A DNA stretch of 64,000 nt, taken from assembly GCF_002099425.1 (NCBI RefSeq), contig NW_018344038.1, positions 1,054,001 through 1,118,000 of the forward strand, given 5' to 3'. Made by a program: the position numbers and the translations under genes. Positions 21,891-32,881 of this stretch are shown here, one piece after another (the first letter of the stretch is position 1; each line of letters starts with the position of its first letter). Under the pieces are notes generated by a model, which was not told the origin of the DNA, ran no database searches, and saw only the letters and a program-made list of their open reading frames with translations. This DNA is from Phascolarctos cinereus (taxonomy: Eukaryota; Chordata; Mammalia; Diprotodontia; Phascolarctidae).

Positions 21891-22141
21891 AATATTAGCT
21901 ATTATTAGGAATAAAAGATATTCCACAGCTGATAAATGGTCAGAGGATATGAATACGCAGTTCAATGGGGACAAATGGAAAAATCTTGCACTTGGGCTAA
22001 AAATTTAACTTCACAAGTACAATATGGGGGAGTTATGTTTTTTGTATGAAAGATGTCTGTGGGTTTTAGTACATTGAAACTCAATATGTGTCAATAGTGT
22101 GATGTAAAAAAAAAACTAATGGGATCTTGAGTTGCATTAAC

Positions 22142-22260
22142 AGAGGTAGTCAGTCAATAAGCATTAGTAAGCACCTACTATGTGCCAAACACTGTGCAAA
22201 ATACGGGGGATACAAACAATGCCCAAAGACAGTCCCCACCTTCAGGAGCTCATAGACTTC
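22142..22260 (-). mobile_element. L2 3' terminus, antisense
   Basis: agtaagcacctactatgtgc and caaacactgtgcaaaatacg, then ccccaccttcaggagctcat: the complement of the L2 end block. It forms an inverted pair with the next feature. Confidence 0.7.
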
Positions 22261-22412
22261 ATTTTGTAGATGTTTTTCTGTTTGCATATTGTGTCTTGAA
22301 TTTGAAAGTAAGCTCCTAGAGGGCAGGGATTGTTTCACTTTTGTCTTTGTCTCCTCAGTGCCTAGCATGGTGCCTGGCACATAGTAGGAGCTTAAAAAAT
22401 ACTCACTCATTG
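22261..22412 (+). mobile_element. L2 3' terminus, sense
   Basis: gaaagtaagctcctagaggg, tgtctcctcagtgcctagca and tggtgcctggcacatagtag. The classic L2 terminal block. Confidence 0.8.
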
Positions 22413-22434
22413 ATTTATGGCTTCCAAGAATAAA

Positions 22435-22915
22435 AAGGAGATAGTGCCTCTGTACTCTGGCCTGTTTGGATCACATCTGGGTTATTTTATTCTGTTGTGA
22501 GGATCACAGGATCAGAAGATGGAGAACAATACAGAGAAGAGTAAGAGAGGGGAGGGACAGAGTGAAGAGCCTTGAGAGCATGTTAAATGAGGATCAATTG
22601 AAGGGAATGTTTAACATGGAAAGAAGAAAACTGAGTGGGGATATGATATCTGTGTTCAAGTATTTTGAATGGCCATATTATGGAGGAAGGATTGACCTGT
22701 TCCATTAGACCCAGTTCTATCTGGCTATGGGGCAAAACTAGGAGTAAAGAGTAGAAGTAGCAAAGGGGCAAATTTAGGCTTGAGATCAGGAAAATCTTCC
22801 TAACAATTGAAACTTTCCAATAGAGGAATGGGTTGCCTAGGAAAGAAGCTGGTCTCTCTTCATTGTAGGTTCTTCCAACAGAGCCTAAGTGGCCATTTAT
22901 TGAATGTGTAGTCGA
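22435..22915 (+). mobile_element. L3/CR1 LINE 3' UTR, sense
   Basis: gaagagccttgagagcatgt, atggaaagaagaaaactgag, gatatgatatctgtgttcaa, gaggaaggattgacctgttc, tcaggaaaatcttcctaaca and ggaatgggttgcctaggaaa. Collinear with the copies at 10.2 and 50.4 kb. Open frames at 22466-22771 are fossil. Confidence 0.85.
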
Positions 22916-22974
22916 GACGAATCATTCTCAGCTATGGAATCCCATACAAACTCTGAAATCCTTTTATTCTGCTT

Positions 22975-23190
22975 ATATTACATCTTAACATTTAACATCC
23001 ATGCATTTATATTTTTAGTTAGCTTTTCTATTTTTTAAGTCTTAATCCTCTCCCTCCCTCTCTTTAGTTTGTGAGTTATTTGAGCACAAAGTGACTACTG
23101 TCTTATTTATCTTAGTATTCTCCAAAGTCCCAGTAGATTCCAATACTGTGCACATAGCAAATAGCATTATTTGTTGATTTAAGATTGATC
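22975..23190 (+). mobile_element. Worn L2-type 3' end
   Basis: gtttgtgagttatttgagca then cttagtattctccaaagtcc and ctgtgcacatagcaaat show the L2 terminal order with many changes. Confidence 0.5.
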
Positions 23191-24495
23191 TGAGATAGTT
23201 TGGCTTTAAATGTCAAACAAGGATCCTTTAGAGGGTAGCTCTCTGGGATGTGCAGAGAGAGGGAGGCTCAAGAGGAGTTGGGGGGTGGGGTGAAGGGTGA
23301 AGGTATGTGCAGATAAATCAAGGAGCCTGGATTAAAGCTCTTAGTGTGATTAAGCAGGATTAGAAATTTGGATGCTGCCAAGAACCTTGGTCAAATGAAA
23401 CAGAAAATTGCTTTTAGGGAGCTGGACTAGGGTTTCTACCAAGCTTTTCATCTTTTCTAATTAAGTCATTTTTCTCCTTGATGAGTGCATTTGGGAAAGA
23501 TGAGTGAAGAACAGCCTTGAGGTCTCTGAGAGCTGTGAGCTCTGACCCCATGCTCAGCAAACAGTTGAGGAAGAAGAAAATTAAGAGATTAAATAATTTA
23601 TGTCTCAAACCACTTACCCCCCCCTTCCTATTTCAAATACTCAGAAACTGTAGAGAAGACTTTAACAACCCCTGAACAACTTCAAAGCACTTGGGAGTTT
23701 CGGGAACTTGGTGGTTTTGATGTCCACATTAGTGAGTGAGCCCTGGGTTGAAATCTTTTGGATTGTTGTCATGTGACATGACATTAACACGAGCCGGCAG
23801 TAGGTAAAATGGGTCTGGAACAATCTTGTGAAGGAAGAGCATTTGAATTGGCTCAGGCAAAGACTTTGAAAGTAGAATAGCTCTTAAGGAAGACTCCAGA
23901 AAACCAGATCCAGTATAAGTCACATCAGCTAAAGCCAAAGAATGTACTCAAGAATATTGAGTGGTGGATGGTGACTGGTAGTGGGTGGTAGAAGGTTTAC
24001 TCATGACTAGAATCTACTGCAACCCTCTGGATTTTGAGTTTCAGACAGCCATGGAAATAGTGCCTGGCTCCTAGGTCAGACCTACACCTAAGGTAGGTAC
24101 ACCTCACGAAAGCTGGGCAGGCAGGGTGCCTGAAGAAAACCCATTACACTCTGCCTTTTTTGCTTTCATTTTTCTTCTGTTGGTATTCATGGGGATCCAC
24201 ATTGGTGGCAGGATTCTGAATAACCTAGTCATCACAATGGAAAGATTAATGGTAGGATGATCTTGGAAAAAGTGGGTGAGGATGATGGAGAGATTGTAGG
24301 GCAACTGGGACCTCAATGACTCAGTGAATTTTGAGAACTACTGTACAACCTGTTCCCTGTCAAATAAAGAATATCTGCGTTGTTAGGCTTTCTATTACTA
24401 AACGCAAGCATAACTATTGAGCAACAAGACCAATATCCATTACCACAGGGAAAATCAGTTGCAGTATTTTATCGGAGTATTTTTTTTTAATGTCA
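23191..24495. other. Unassigned sequence, about 1.3 kb
   Basis: No confident repeat. The minus frame 23414-23608 begins MRHKLFNLLIFFFLNCLL, a signal-peptide-like start, but its first codon is TTG and there is no splice or promoter context, so no gene is called. Other short frames (23729-23938, 24104-24316) show no domain. Confidence 0.35.
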
Positions 24496-24496
24496 A

Positions 24497-24760
24497 GGGG
24501 CAGCTAGGCAGCACAGTAGATAGAGTGTCAGGTCTGGAGTCAGGAAGACTCATCTTCCTGAATTCAAATCTGGCTGCAGGCACATACTAGCTATGTGACC
24601 CTGGGCAAGTCACCCAACCTTGTTTGTCTCAGTTCCACATCTGTAAAAGAAACTGGAGAAGGAAATGGCAAACTACTGTAGTATCTTTGCCAATAAAATC
24701 CCAAATGGGATCATGAAGAGTTGGACATGAAACAACTCACCACCACCAATAACATCTTTT
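24497..24760 (+). mobile_element. RTE-tailed marsupial SINE
   Basis: Head ggggcagctaggcagcacag, B box gaattcaaatctggct, then ctggagaaggaaatggcaaa, atctttgccaataaaatccc and agagttggacatgaaacaac. The last part resembles the 3' end of BovB/RTE LINEs (agagtcggacacgactga), so it was probably mobilised by RTE. Sister copies lie at 32.88 and 34.16 kb. Confidence 0.85.
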
Positions 24761-24774
24761 ATGTCACAGGTACC

Positions 24775-24985
24775 TCCTTCATCACATCACTGACTTCTAG
24801 TATGGGGGCCATCTTCAGTCATCTTGATTTATATCTTGCCACTGGACCCAGATGGCTCAAGAGGAGAGAGTGAGGCTGGTGGCTTTGCACACCTTTCCCT
24901 CACTTAAATTCAATTCACTTGCAAGTCATGACATCTCCTTCCTGATGTCATTGGTCCTCTTCTAGAATGAAGAACAAACAGCAAC
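24775..24985 (+). mobile_element. RTE-type LINE 3' end, sense
   Basis: ttgccactggacccagatgg, gaggagagagtgaggctggt, caattcacttgcaagtcatg and ctccttcctgatgtcattgg, with a CA-rich end (gaacaaacagcaacc). Same module and orientation as the copy at 25.55 kb. Confidence 0.7.
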
Positions 24986-25049
24986 CTATAAATAATAATA
25001 GCTGCCCCACTGGGGACCCAACTGGCCAGTTCCTGTTGAGCAACACAGC

Positions 25050-25128
25050 TCCTTCCTTCCTTCCTTCCTTCCTTCCTTCCTTCCTTCCTTCCTTCCTTCC
25101 TTCCTTCCTTCCTTCCTTCCTTCCTTCC
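25050..25128 (+). repeat. Perfect (CCTT)n microsatellite
   Basis: About 19 uninterrupted ccttccttcc units over roughly 78 bp. Its purity implies recent slippage and probable length polymorphism. The overlapping open frames on both strands (24910-25233) simply translate it. Confidence 0.97.
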
Positions 25129-25129
25129 C

Positions 25130-25540
25130 TCTTCTCCCTCTGTCCACATAGGGAATCTTGCCCTTACCTGCAGGTGCTCTGCCCAAAGTAATATAAATTT
25201 TGAATTCTGAAACCTAGCAAGATATCTTGGCATTTATGGGCTAGATTTCTTTTTATGGACCATGCCTTACACCCAAATCACTCTGGCTTTCATTGATTAG
25301 CCAACAAAGAGTTCCAGTCCAAGCTTCACGTGGTCATTGTTTGGATTCTGATGGCTCAGAGTTAATGTAAATAGCAATTATTTCTGTTTGACCAGAAACA
25401 CTGAGGGTCTTCCCCTCCCAGATTAATTTTTTTTTTTTACTCAGGTAAAAGAGGCCATTTTTTTTTTGCCTCGTTTCTTACCTAGCCTTAATCATTGAAT
25501 GGTTGTTGCCTCAGACAAGCTGAGATCTTGGAAAGACCTT
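25130..25540. other. Unassigned sequence
   Basis: Contains T-runs near 25429 and 25459. No family or gene recognised. Confidence 0.4.
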
Positions 25541-25544
25541 AGCT

Positions 25545-25765
25545 TAAAAAGGCCAAGGCCTCCCACTGCATCTGGGGCCATCTCCAGGCATTCTGATCTG
25601 TGCTTTGCCACTGGACCTAGATGGCTCAAGAGGAGAGAGTGAGGCTGGTGACTTTGCACAGCCCTACTTCACTTAAATCCAATTCACTTGCAAGTTGTTA
25701 CATCTCCTTCCTGATGTCATGGTCCTGTTCAAGAACAAAGGGAAGGACAAACAACAACAATGACT
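25545..25765 (+). mobile_element. RTE-type LINE 3' end, sense, with (CAA)n
   Basis: tctggggccatctccaggca, tttgccactggacctagatg, caattcacttgcaagttgtt, then aaagggaaggacaaacaaca and a CAA tail. The best-preserved end of this module in the window. The short tandem tail rather than poly-A supports RTE-type retroposition. Confidence 0.7.
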
Positions 25766-25814
25766 TCTAGCATAATCAAATCCATGCTAGAGGGAAGTAC
25801 TTATTAACTCAAGT

Positions 25815-25985
25815 GCTGGCTTGGAGTGAGAGAACCTTAGTTAAAACCCTAGCTCTGCCACATATTATCTATGTGACCTTGGCCATGTAATTTATCTTTT
25901 CTGGACCTCAGTTCTTGTAAAATGAAGGTGTTAGACTTAATGTCCTCTAAGGTCCCTACCAGCTCCAGATTTCTGATCCTATAAT
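25815..25985 (+). mobile_element. CORE-SINE with L3/CR1-type tail
   Basis: ccctagctctgccacatatt, tctatgtgaccttggccatg, ctggacctcagttcttgtaa and gtcctctaaggtccctacca. Diverged sense copy. Confidence 0.7.
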
Positions 25986-26055
25986 CTTACAAGGCTGTGC
26001 TTTGGTTCTTCTTTTATATATAAGAACCCCAATCAGCAGATGGATCTTTGGTTGG

Positions 26056-26095
26056 GGGGAACCCTGTAAAAAAGGAAACAGGCCCAGGGGAGTCA
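26056..26095 (+). repeat. 40-bp unclassified repeat, copy A
   Basis: Shares the ends ggggaaccctg and aaacaggcccaggg with a second copy at 27385-27424, matching at 35 of 40 positions by eye. Same orientation, about 1.3 kb apart. The family is unknown to me. Confidence 0.6.
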
Positions 26096-27384
26096 GTTCC
26101 TCAAGAAACACATGGATTTGAAACCAAACAGGAAAGTTGCTATGCAGAAATACGTTTTGAATTTTGCCTCTCCAGGAGCCTTTGAAAAATGGGACATGAT
26201 ATGTAGCCAAACCCTAGACACCCCTGGGTTTGTACATCCCTAATAATCCTGTTCAGATACATTTACTTTCACATAATGGATTTCTGGTTCCAAATGTTTG
26301 TTTCTATGAACTAACGGCTTCTTCACAAAATGACATCTCCATGGGCTAAGGTTCAGCTGGAGGCAGCTTAAGTTTGGTATAGCTTGCACATAGCTACAGA
26401 GAGTGGCCCATTGGACACCAACTTTGATTTCCCTAGTCTTCTTGTTTCACAATTACTGTCTCTCTTTAAATTTAATATTAACCGACCCAGGGCCATAGCT
26501 AAGAACGTTTTTGTCAGGATCAGATTCCTGTTGAAAACCATACTTAGGGCAAGTGAGCCCAAAGCTTCCCTTCAATGAAAGAGATGGGAAGCAGGACAAG
26601 GTGTGGAAGAATTTAGCCCAACTTGTTCACTAGTATTTTTAAAAATTCCTATTTTAGTAAATTAGTCTGGTGAACTAAGTGCTAGATAGACTCATTCTAT
26701 ACTGCTGAAAGACTTCAAGAGCTCTCATTGTCCTACAAATCTGGCACCCTGGGACAGCCTTGCCCTAGTTATGGCTCTGAGTCTCCCAGATGGCAAGCCT
26801 GTTGTCCTCCTTTCCTGACTGGATGTAGGAGTAAAATTGTTTTTCTTTGCAGGGTTTAATTTCATTGAAAGACTTTGTAATTGGAGAAAATCACTCTGGA
26901 ACCTCAATTTTTAGTTTCTTTTCTTTAGAGGACAGAGAGAAGTAGGGTAGAAGGAGTGGGAGGAGAAGAACCATCTCTGCTTCTTTTTCTACCTTTCACC
27001 CCATAGCTAGCCCCACTCTCTCCAATTTGTCATGTTTGGCATCATGGCCTAGCAGCCCCAGCCTAGATGTCCAGAGGGCTCAATGCCAGAACCTTCCGGG
27101 CACACAGAGAAGATGAAAAAAAGCAAAGTGCCCAAAAATAAAACCTCCCATCTGCAAAAAAAAAAACCCCAAAACAAAAAAACCCCCAAACCTCATGTCT
27201 TTCCTGCTGCTTTTGTTGCACATGTCTTTGTTGGAATGGTATCCTTTCACCGTCATCACTCTTGCTGCCCTCTCTGGGACAGGGACACACCTTTACTCAA
27301 ATTAACATTAGTGACAATGATAAGGAAGAGATGTGTAGTAGGTTTTAGAAATAAAGAAAGAGGAGAGGCTCCTTTTTAAGTTGA
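26096..27384. other. Repeat-poor interval between two 40-bp repeats
   Basis: Apart from an A/C-rich patch near 27150-27190 no known repeat is seen. Several short frames (26368-26562, 26384-26578, 27083-27379) lack domains or splice context. Confidence 0.4.
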
Positions 27385-27424
27385 GGGGAACCCTGGAAGA
27401 TGGGAAACAGGCCCAGGGCAGTCA
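27385..27424 (+). repeat. 40-bp unclassified repeat, copy B
   Basis: Second copy of the motif ggggaaccctg...aaacaggcccaggg. It may be debris of an unrecognised interspersed element. Confidence 0.6.
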
Positions 27425-27654
27425 TTTGTAAAGTTTGGGTAATTTTGTTTTCTTTTGTTTTGTTTCTTTGGTTGGTTGATTCCTCCATTCCAGTATCCCT
27501 GGGCAGTTTTATCCAATTTGACTCCTTTGAATCATCCTGATGAGATAATAGCAATGGCTACACAATACAGAAGAGAGTATGATTAAACATGCATCATGGG
27601 AAATCATATTGGGGATTTATTGGCTGGAAAAAAAGCTATCTCCAGGGACTAGAC

Positions 27655-27812
27655 TGGGATCATAGGTTTTAAGCCAAAAAGGACCTCAGAGGTCATTCAA
27701 TCCAGTCCACTCCTTTTACAGATGAGGAAACTGAGGCTTAGAGGGATTAAGTGACAGCTAGCAAGTGTCAGGATTGAAGTCTTCTCGACTCCCACATCTA
27801 GCCACAGTTAAG
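27655..27812 (-). mobile_element. CORE-SINE with L3-like tail, antisense
   Basis: aaaaaggacctcagaggtca, ccttttacagatgaggaaac, gaggcttagagggattaagt and gactcccacatctagccaca. Confidence 0.8.
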
Positions 27813-27949
27813 GATTTCTGACAGCTTGAACAGCTTAGTATGAGAGAGCTTATCATAACTGGTATGGATGGCAGAAATGGTGGAGGAAGAGAAAGGAATT
27901 CAGAAGTAAGCTCTGAGAGAGGAAGAATACGGCAGATAAGTAATATTGG

Positions 27950-28150
27950 GAGTTGACTTTTTATAGCACTATTATCTGATATGATCCCTTCAACAGTCTT
28001 ATGAGATAAATACTACAATTATCCATATTTTACAGATGAAGACTGAGGTTAAGTGATTAGCTTAGGGCCATCAGCTAGCAAATATAGTAAGATTCAGATC
28101 CCTGTCTTCATGACTCCAAGTCCAGTCCTCTGACCACTACATGACATCAA
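27950..28150 (-). mobile_element. CORE-SINE, antisense
   Basis: ttatagcactattatctgat, tcttatgagataaatactac, ttttacagatgaagactgag and gattcagatccctgtcttca, with tgactccaagtccagtcctc at the tRNA-like side. Confidence 0.75.
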
Positions 28151-29097
28151 GATAAGCCATCTCGTTTACAGTATTGCTTAGGGCAGGCTCTAGTCACTTG
28201 AAATCATCCCAAATTTTCATTTTAACCAAGATTTCAATCTCTTTTACCAGCAAAAAGCTTACTGGGCTGGTTAGAATTTTGCTAAAAGTGGGTGGAGGCT
28301 GTCTGGACTCTGTTGCCAGCACAGCTGCAGGGGATTAACAGGGGCTCAAGCAGACTGGCAGGGGACAAGACTGCCCATAAGAACAGCCCCGCAGGCCATG
28401 GGAATGGAATAAACAAATCCCACAGATTGGCAGTGACAGCTCGGTACCTGGTTCCCCCTGGAGTTTGATCTCTTAGTCTGTGACCCCTTGGCTCCAGCTA
28501 CCCAGTAATGCTTTCTGGGTCTCTTTCCAGAGGAAATGCTGCCCTCAGCTCTCATGCTTTTCCCCTGACTAGACGGATCTTCCTTAGTGTCAGCACCATC
28601 AGAGTCTCCGGACAACAGCTAAGCTCTGGGATGTTTCCCTCACCCGGGATAGGCCCATGGCTTTGTTACTATGTCAGCAATGGGTCACTGGGGATATCCA
28701 GAGAAATACACAGGATGGAGCATTATGTCTACATGCCCAGAGTACACAAAGAAAAATCATCTGGTCACAGAGACTTTAGCAAATTCTAATAAGAACAAAC
28801 AACTACAGTTATTTCATAAATACTTAGGAGCCTAGGGCCATTTTTAAATTTTTCTGTGAAAAGACAGGCTTAATGCTAAACAAAACAAAACAAAACAAAG
28901 AACCCAAAACCCAAAATTCTACGTGTAATTTTGCATGTAAGGGGAGAAAGTCAAAAATTTATTCATTTTAAAATACCTTGGATTTGGTTACTTTTTTTTG
29001 ATCCCAAGGCCCTCTGTTTCACCATACTCGTACCACCTCCCTTGATTTCCCAGATATGGCAACTTTTCCCCAGAACACTTATTTAAGGGAATTGAAG
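28151..29097. other. Repeat-poor, GC-richer interval
   Basis: The part near 28250-28780 is richer in GC than its surroundings and has no repeat I recognise. A (AAAAC)n patch lies near 28880-28897. Opposing frames at 28346-28615 and 28508-28789 overlap but show no known domain. A conserved element or unrecognised exon is possible but not shown. Confidence 0.35.
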
Positions 29098-29105
29098 CTT
29101 TAGAG

Positions 29106-29281
29106 CAGGCCTGTACAACCTGCTGCCCTTGGGCGCTTACGGCCCTGGCATGCCGAAGGTTTTCAGGCGGCCCACGAAAAATGTAGAGGAAAACATCTTT
29201 TGTATGCAGAGGAAATCCTTTGGTCTTCCACAAGTGCTCCGAGGGCTGTAAGCCTTGCCGGCAGCAGGTTGTGCAGGCCTG
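29106..29281. mobile_element. Non-autonomous hAT transposon with perfect 8-bp target duplication
   Basis: Terminal inverted repeats caggcctgtacaacctgctg and its partner ggcagcaggttgtgcaggcc match at 21 of 22 positions. Flanking ctttagag (29098-29105) and ctttagag (29282-29289) are identical and of the hAT type. The interior is GC-rich and partly palindromic (gcttacggccctgg against gagggctgtaagc). With 176 bp it has no coding capacity. It is probably younger than most repeats here. Confidence 0.9.
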
Positions 29282-29289
29282 CTTTAGAG

Positions 29290-29764
29290 TGATCCCCAAC
29301 TTCCTCATCCTCAAAAAAAGGTGAAGGCGTTGGTGCTATTGGGCGTGTGTGTGAAATCAGGTCCGTGTGTTCCTTTAAGAATCTGAAGAACTGGAGGATT
29401 TCTGGAACCCTACAAGAATCCCGGAGAAGTGCTAGCTTTGGCTACCCAAAGATCTCCCCAAAGTAGTTAAAGGGTGGGCTTCTGCAGCATAAAAGAAAGC
29501 ACTCTAGAGAGTAGGTCTGCAACTCTTCTTTCCTCAATGCCTCAGCATAAGTCTGTTTAGAATTTCTCCTTAGGTTCCCTCCATTTTTATGAAAACTTTG
29601 GTTAGGAGAGGTGATTGATATCTTGGAGTGTGAAATTTTTTTTAGTTGCCTAAAATATCTTCCCCACTAGCCTGTTAAGTCTGAAATTAACACAGTTAAA
29701 AGCAGTGCTTTGGGTTAAGGCCCCCTTTAGAGTGCAAATTTAAAGTGGAAAGAAGACTGGAAAT
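29290..29764. other. Unassigned sequence
   Basis: No repeat or gene recognised. Confidence 0.4.
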
Positions 29765-30035
29765 GGAATCTGAAAGACTGGGTGAGTCTTGTTTTTACCA
29801 AACTTATGGAAATTACTTAATCTTTCTAAGTCCCAGTTTCTTAATTTGTATAATGTGTATGATAATACTTGTCCAGTTATCTTACAAATCCTTATTGAGG
29901 GAGTCCTTGGTAAATTGTCCAACGCCATAGAAATGAGCTCCTTGAAGGACAGGAACAATGCATCTCCTGTAGCTCTTGGTACGCTGCCTTGGGCATAATT
30001 CACATGGAATCTATGTTGGTTGAGTAATAAGCATA
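29765..30035 (+). mobile_element. Degraded CORE-SINE plus L2-like end
   Basis: ttaatctttctaagtcccag and aatttgtataatgtgtatga recall a CORE-SINE. Then gaaatgagctccttgaagga and ggtacgctgccttgggcata recall an L2 terminus. The long minus-strand frame 29740-30186 (148 aa) crosses it and is judged spurious. Confidence 0.45.
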
Positions 30036-30319
30036 AAGCCTGCTTTACAATCTTACCCAGCTTGTGGGTTTTCGCTCCCCTTCCTCTACCCCCACTCCCA
30101 CCCCATCCATTGTGACTGTTGGGTCTACATTCAGTTTGAGAGACAGCAGTCACATTTACTCTGTTTGTTTTGGCCTCCTGACGCATGGCTTTTTAGCAAG
30201 CCTTGAGCTCTCCTTCTTTGGTGCCCTAACATCTGCCTAAGTTGGTATACCTGAGCCCTAAGCACCAGCACCTTGCCCTGGGTGCCTCTGAGAACAGATG
30301 ATTAGCCTATAAAGAATAA

Positions 30320-30440
30320 AACTATCTGAGGCAGGGTGTTAGAATGAGCACAAGGTCTGATGAATCCTGGCTCTGCCACTTACTAGCTGTGGTACCTCAA
30401 AGCCTTAGTTTCCTTATCTGTAAAATGGCCAGGGTTGGAG
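30320..30440 (+). mobile_element. CORE-SINE (MIR-like) fragment
   Basis: tgaatcctggctctgccact, tactagctgtggtacctcaa and agtttccttatctgtaaaat. Truncated after the CORE. Confidence 0.75.
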
Positions 30441-31082
30441 AGCCCACAGAAGAACAGTTACAGCCAGAGAGAAGTAGCTAGGGCTCCGGGAGGATCTGAC
30501 TAACCCTCAAAGAAGAAGGCCTATAATCTGCAGTCTTCTGGGGGAGAATAGTATTTGTCTGCATGATGCTTTGAAATGTTACATTAGGAGGTCTGGGCTG
30601 CCATTTTGTTTCTCATGCTATGAGGTCATGCTGTGTATCTTTGCACTGAAATTTCAGTGGATCCTGCAGCCTTCTTCTTCAGGTCTGGCACAAGGATAAG
30701 CAAAGTAAATTTTGCTCTGGATTAGGAGATATCCTTGATTCCTCAGGGAAGACTTGGAAAAGTAGGTGAGATGTGGGAAATGGGACCTCACATCCTTCAG
30801 GGCCAGGGAGAAGATGACCTACTGAAAATAAAATGAATATGGCCTTGCCCAAAATGTGGAAGACATGGATGTCTGGGACTTGCTATTGATAAATTGAGCA
30901 ATCTCTGTGTCTGGGTTTCTGACCTTTCAACATTCTAATAATACACAAGGGAACATTTGGAGGGTCAGACACTCAAAATGCGTTCTCTAACTTGGGGGAA
31001 TTTGTATTCTGAAAGGCAACATAAGGAGAAAAACATGTATTAAATTAATGAAAATAGAGTCTAACAGGTATTTCTCAATGGG
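30441..31082. other. Repeat-poor sequence
   Basis: No transposon, RNA gene or spliced frame recognised. Confidence 0.4.
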
Positions 31083-31350
31083 AAGGAAATAAGTACTTAT
31101 AGAGTGCCTACTGTGTGCCAGGCACTGTGCTTGGATTTAGAGTCCATAAGATCTGAGTTCAAATTCTTCTTTAGACATTCACCAGCTGTGTGACCCTAGG
31201 CAAATAACTTAACCTCTTTCAGGTTCAATTTCCTCATCTGTAAAATGGAGATAACAATAGCACTTACCTCACAGAGTTGTTATGAATATCAAATGAGATT
31301 ACATGTATGTAAAGGGTTTGACAAAACCTTAAAGCCTTATATAAATGCCA
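31083..31350 (+). mobile_element. CORE-SINE preceded by an L2-end fragment
   Basis: An antisense L2-end piece (gagtgcctactgtgtgccag) precedes a CORE-SINE: gatctgagttcaaattcttc, accagctgtgtgaccctagg, tttcctcatctgtaaaatgg, gttgttatgaatatcaaatg and ccttatataaatgccataat. Confidence 0.8.
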
Positions 31351-32880
31351 TAATGACATATTACCATATAATGCTATAGGATATATATAGTTTATACAGA
31401 TATTATTATATAAAATAAATAAAACAATCTTTATTCTCAGAGAGCTTGCATTCTGATGGAGAAGACAACAAAGATCTTCAATATCAAGTAAAGAAATTTG
31501 CCTCTGGAAATAGGTAAGCAGTTTATTAGCTGTTCCAACACTATTCATTTCCTTTAGAATTTTTTCTCCTGTAGAATATCTTATTTGTTTTGCATATTAT
31601 TTTCTTCCTCCCTAACCAGAGTGAAGGGAGAAACTAAAGATATGGGTGAATTTGCCCAGGTTTGCCCAATATTCAGACCTGGAGAGTGAGGGAGCCCACC
31701 TACAGATGTCTTCATAATTGAAGCAACTTAAAATTGCAGAAAGCTGGATATTTGCTTCTTTCTTGTTTCAAGTACAAATCATAGAGCCTATGGTTGGTGG
31801 AGCTTCATAGAAGGCAAGAGAAAGTAGAGTATAATGGGGTCCTTATTCCAATTCAACATACATTATGTATGAAGCTGCACTTTTTTTGACCTCCCATCCT
31901 GGATCAGTCCCAATCTGTAAACAGACTGGGCCAGATTGCAGAGGCCAAGCTAAAAAAAACCTGAAGAAAACTTCAAGCTCTTCTCCTTTAAATGGGATGT
32001 TAGGCTTGTCCAAAACACCCGTTCAGGACATTTTCTCAAGGTGTCTCCAAATGCCTCAGCCAAATACTTGGATGTGAGCCATGACCCACACTAACCATGT
32101 TATCTGCTGATGCTAGCATGGGGCAAGTCAGTAAGTCTGGCAGCCAGTTAATGGTCCACAATAGGCGCTCACTGTGTGCAGCGTATAAGGAAAGCTCTAA
32201 GGAGAACCACTTAGATTTGAGGCTCGTGGACAAAGAAGCAAATGGCTGAAGGCCTTCTTTGTGCTTGTAACCTACGGTGTTTCTCTACCTACAAGTCCCA
32301 GCAGACCTTAAACTTTAAATAAACATGTGCTGGTCCGGGAGGAAGGGAATACCAAAGAAATAAGGATAAAACAGAAATGCTTTTGGCCAGATCGAGAACA
32401 TGCCCAGAACCCACTGGTGTCTAAATGGGACATGAATTGCTGAGTTTTTACTTTCGGCTTAGTGGTGGGCATCTTTACAGATGGAAAGGCTCCCAGACAA
32501 AAGGGTTTGCATGTCTTCTCTGAGAGCCAAAAGCTCCTATTTAGTGAGCTATGTATGATTTAAATTAAGCATGCAAGTACAAATAAATTACTTAACCACC
32601 CACCTCTTCTCTTATTTGACTGCCTGAGTTGGAACAGGCAGGGATCTGGCAAAGGAGAAACTGTGAGGAGGGTAGGGAAGGGTGGAGCCCTCGATAGACT
32701 GTCATGGTTGTGGGGACCCCAGAGGAAGGGAAGTTCTCTGCACTCCCCTGGGCCAGCTTTGCAAACCTGAAAACACACAAATCAAAGATAGGAATTACAT
32801 CCCCTGGAAACACAATTCAGCAAAGTGAATTTTTACCTTTTTTTCCCTTTAATGCCAAAACCATTCTTTGTTGTTGTTGC
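31351..32880. other. Mostly unassigned, about 1.5 kb
   Basis: Starts AT-rich, with a possible antisense L2 scrap near 31430-31475 (agagcttgcattctgatgga). From about 31.87 to 32.85 kb no known repeat is seen. Several frames up to 73 aa overlap on both strands with no recognisable domain. Confidence 0.35.
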
Positions 32881-32881
32881 T

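Noticed and set aside
23414-23608. Minus-strand frame starting MRHKLFNLLIFFFLNCLL, like a secreted peptide precursor
   Set aside because: The first codon is TTG, no ATG precedes it in frame nearby, there are no splice or promoter signals, and I recognise no mature peptide. AT-rich DNA often yields leucine/phenylalanine-rich starts.
24910-25233. 107-aa frame with KEGRKEGR repeats
   Set aside because: Pure translation of the CCTT microsatellite.
29740-30186. 148-aa minus frame, the longest in the window
   Set aside because: It crosses degraded SINE/L2 sequence in antisense, has no recognisable domain and no splice context.
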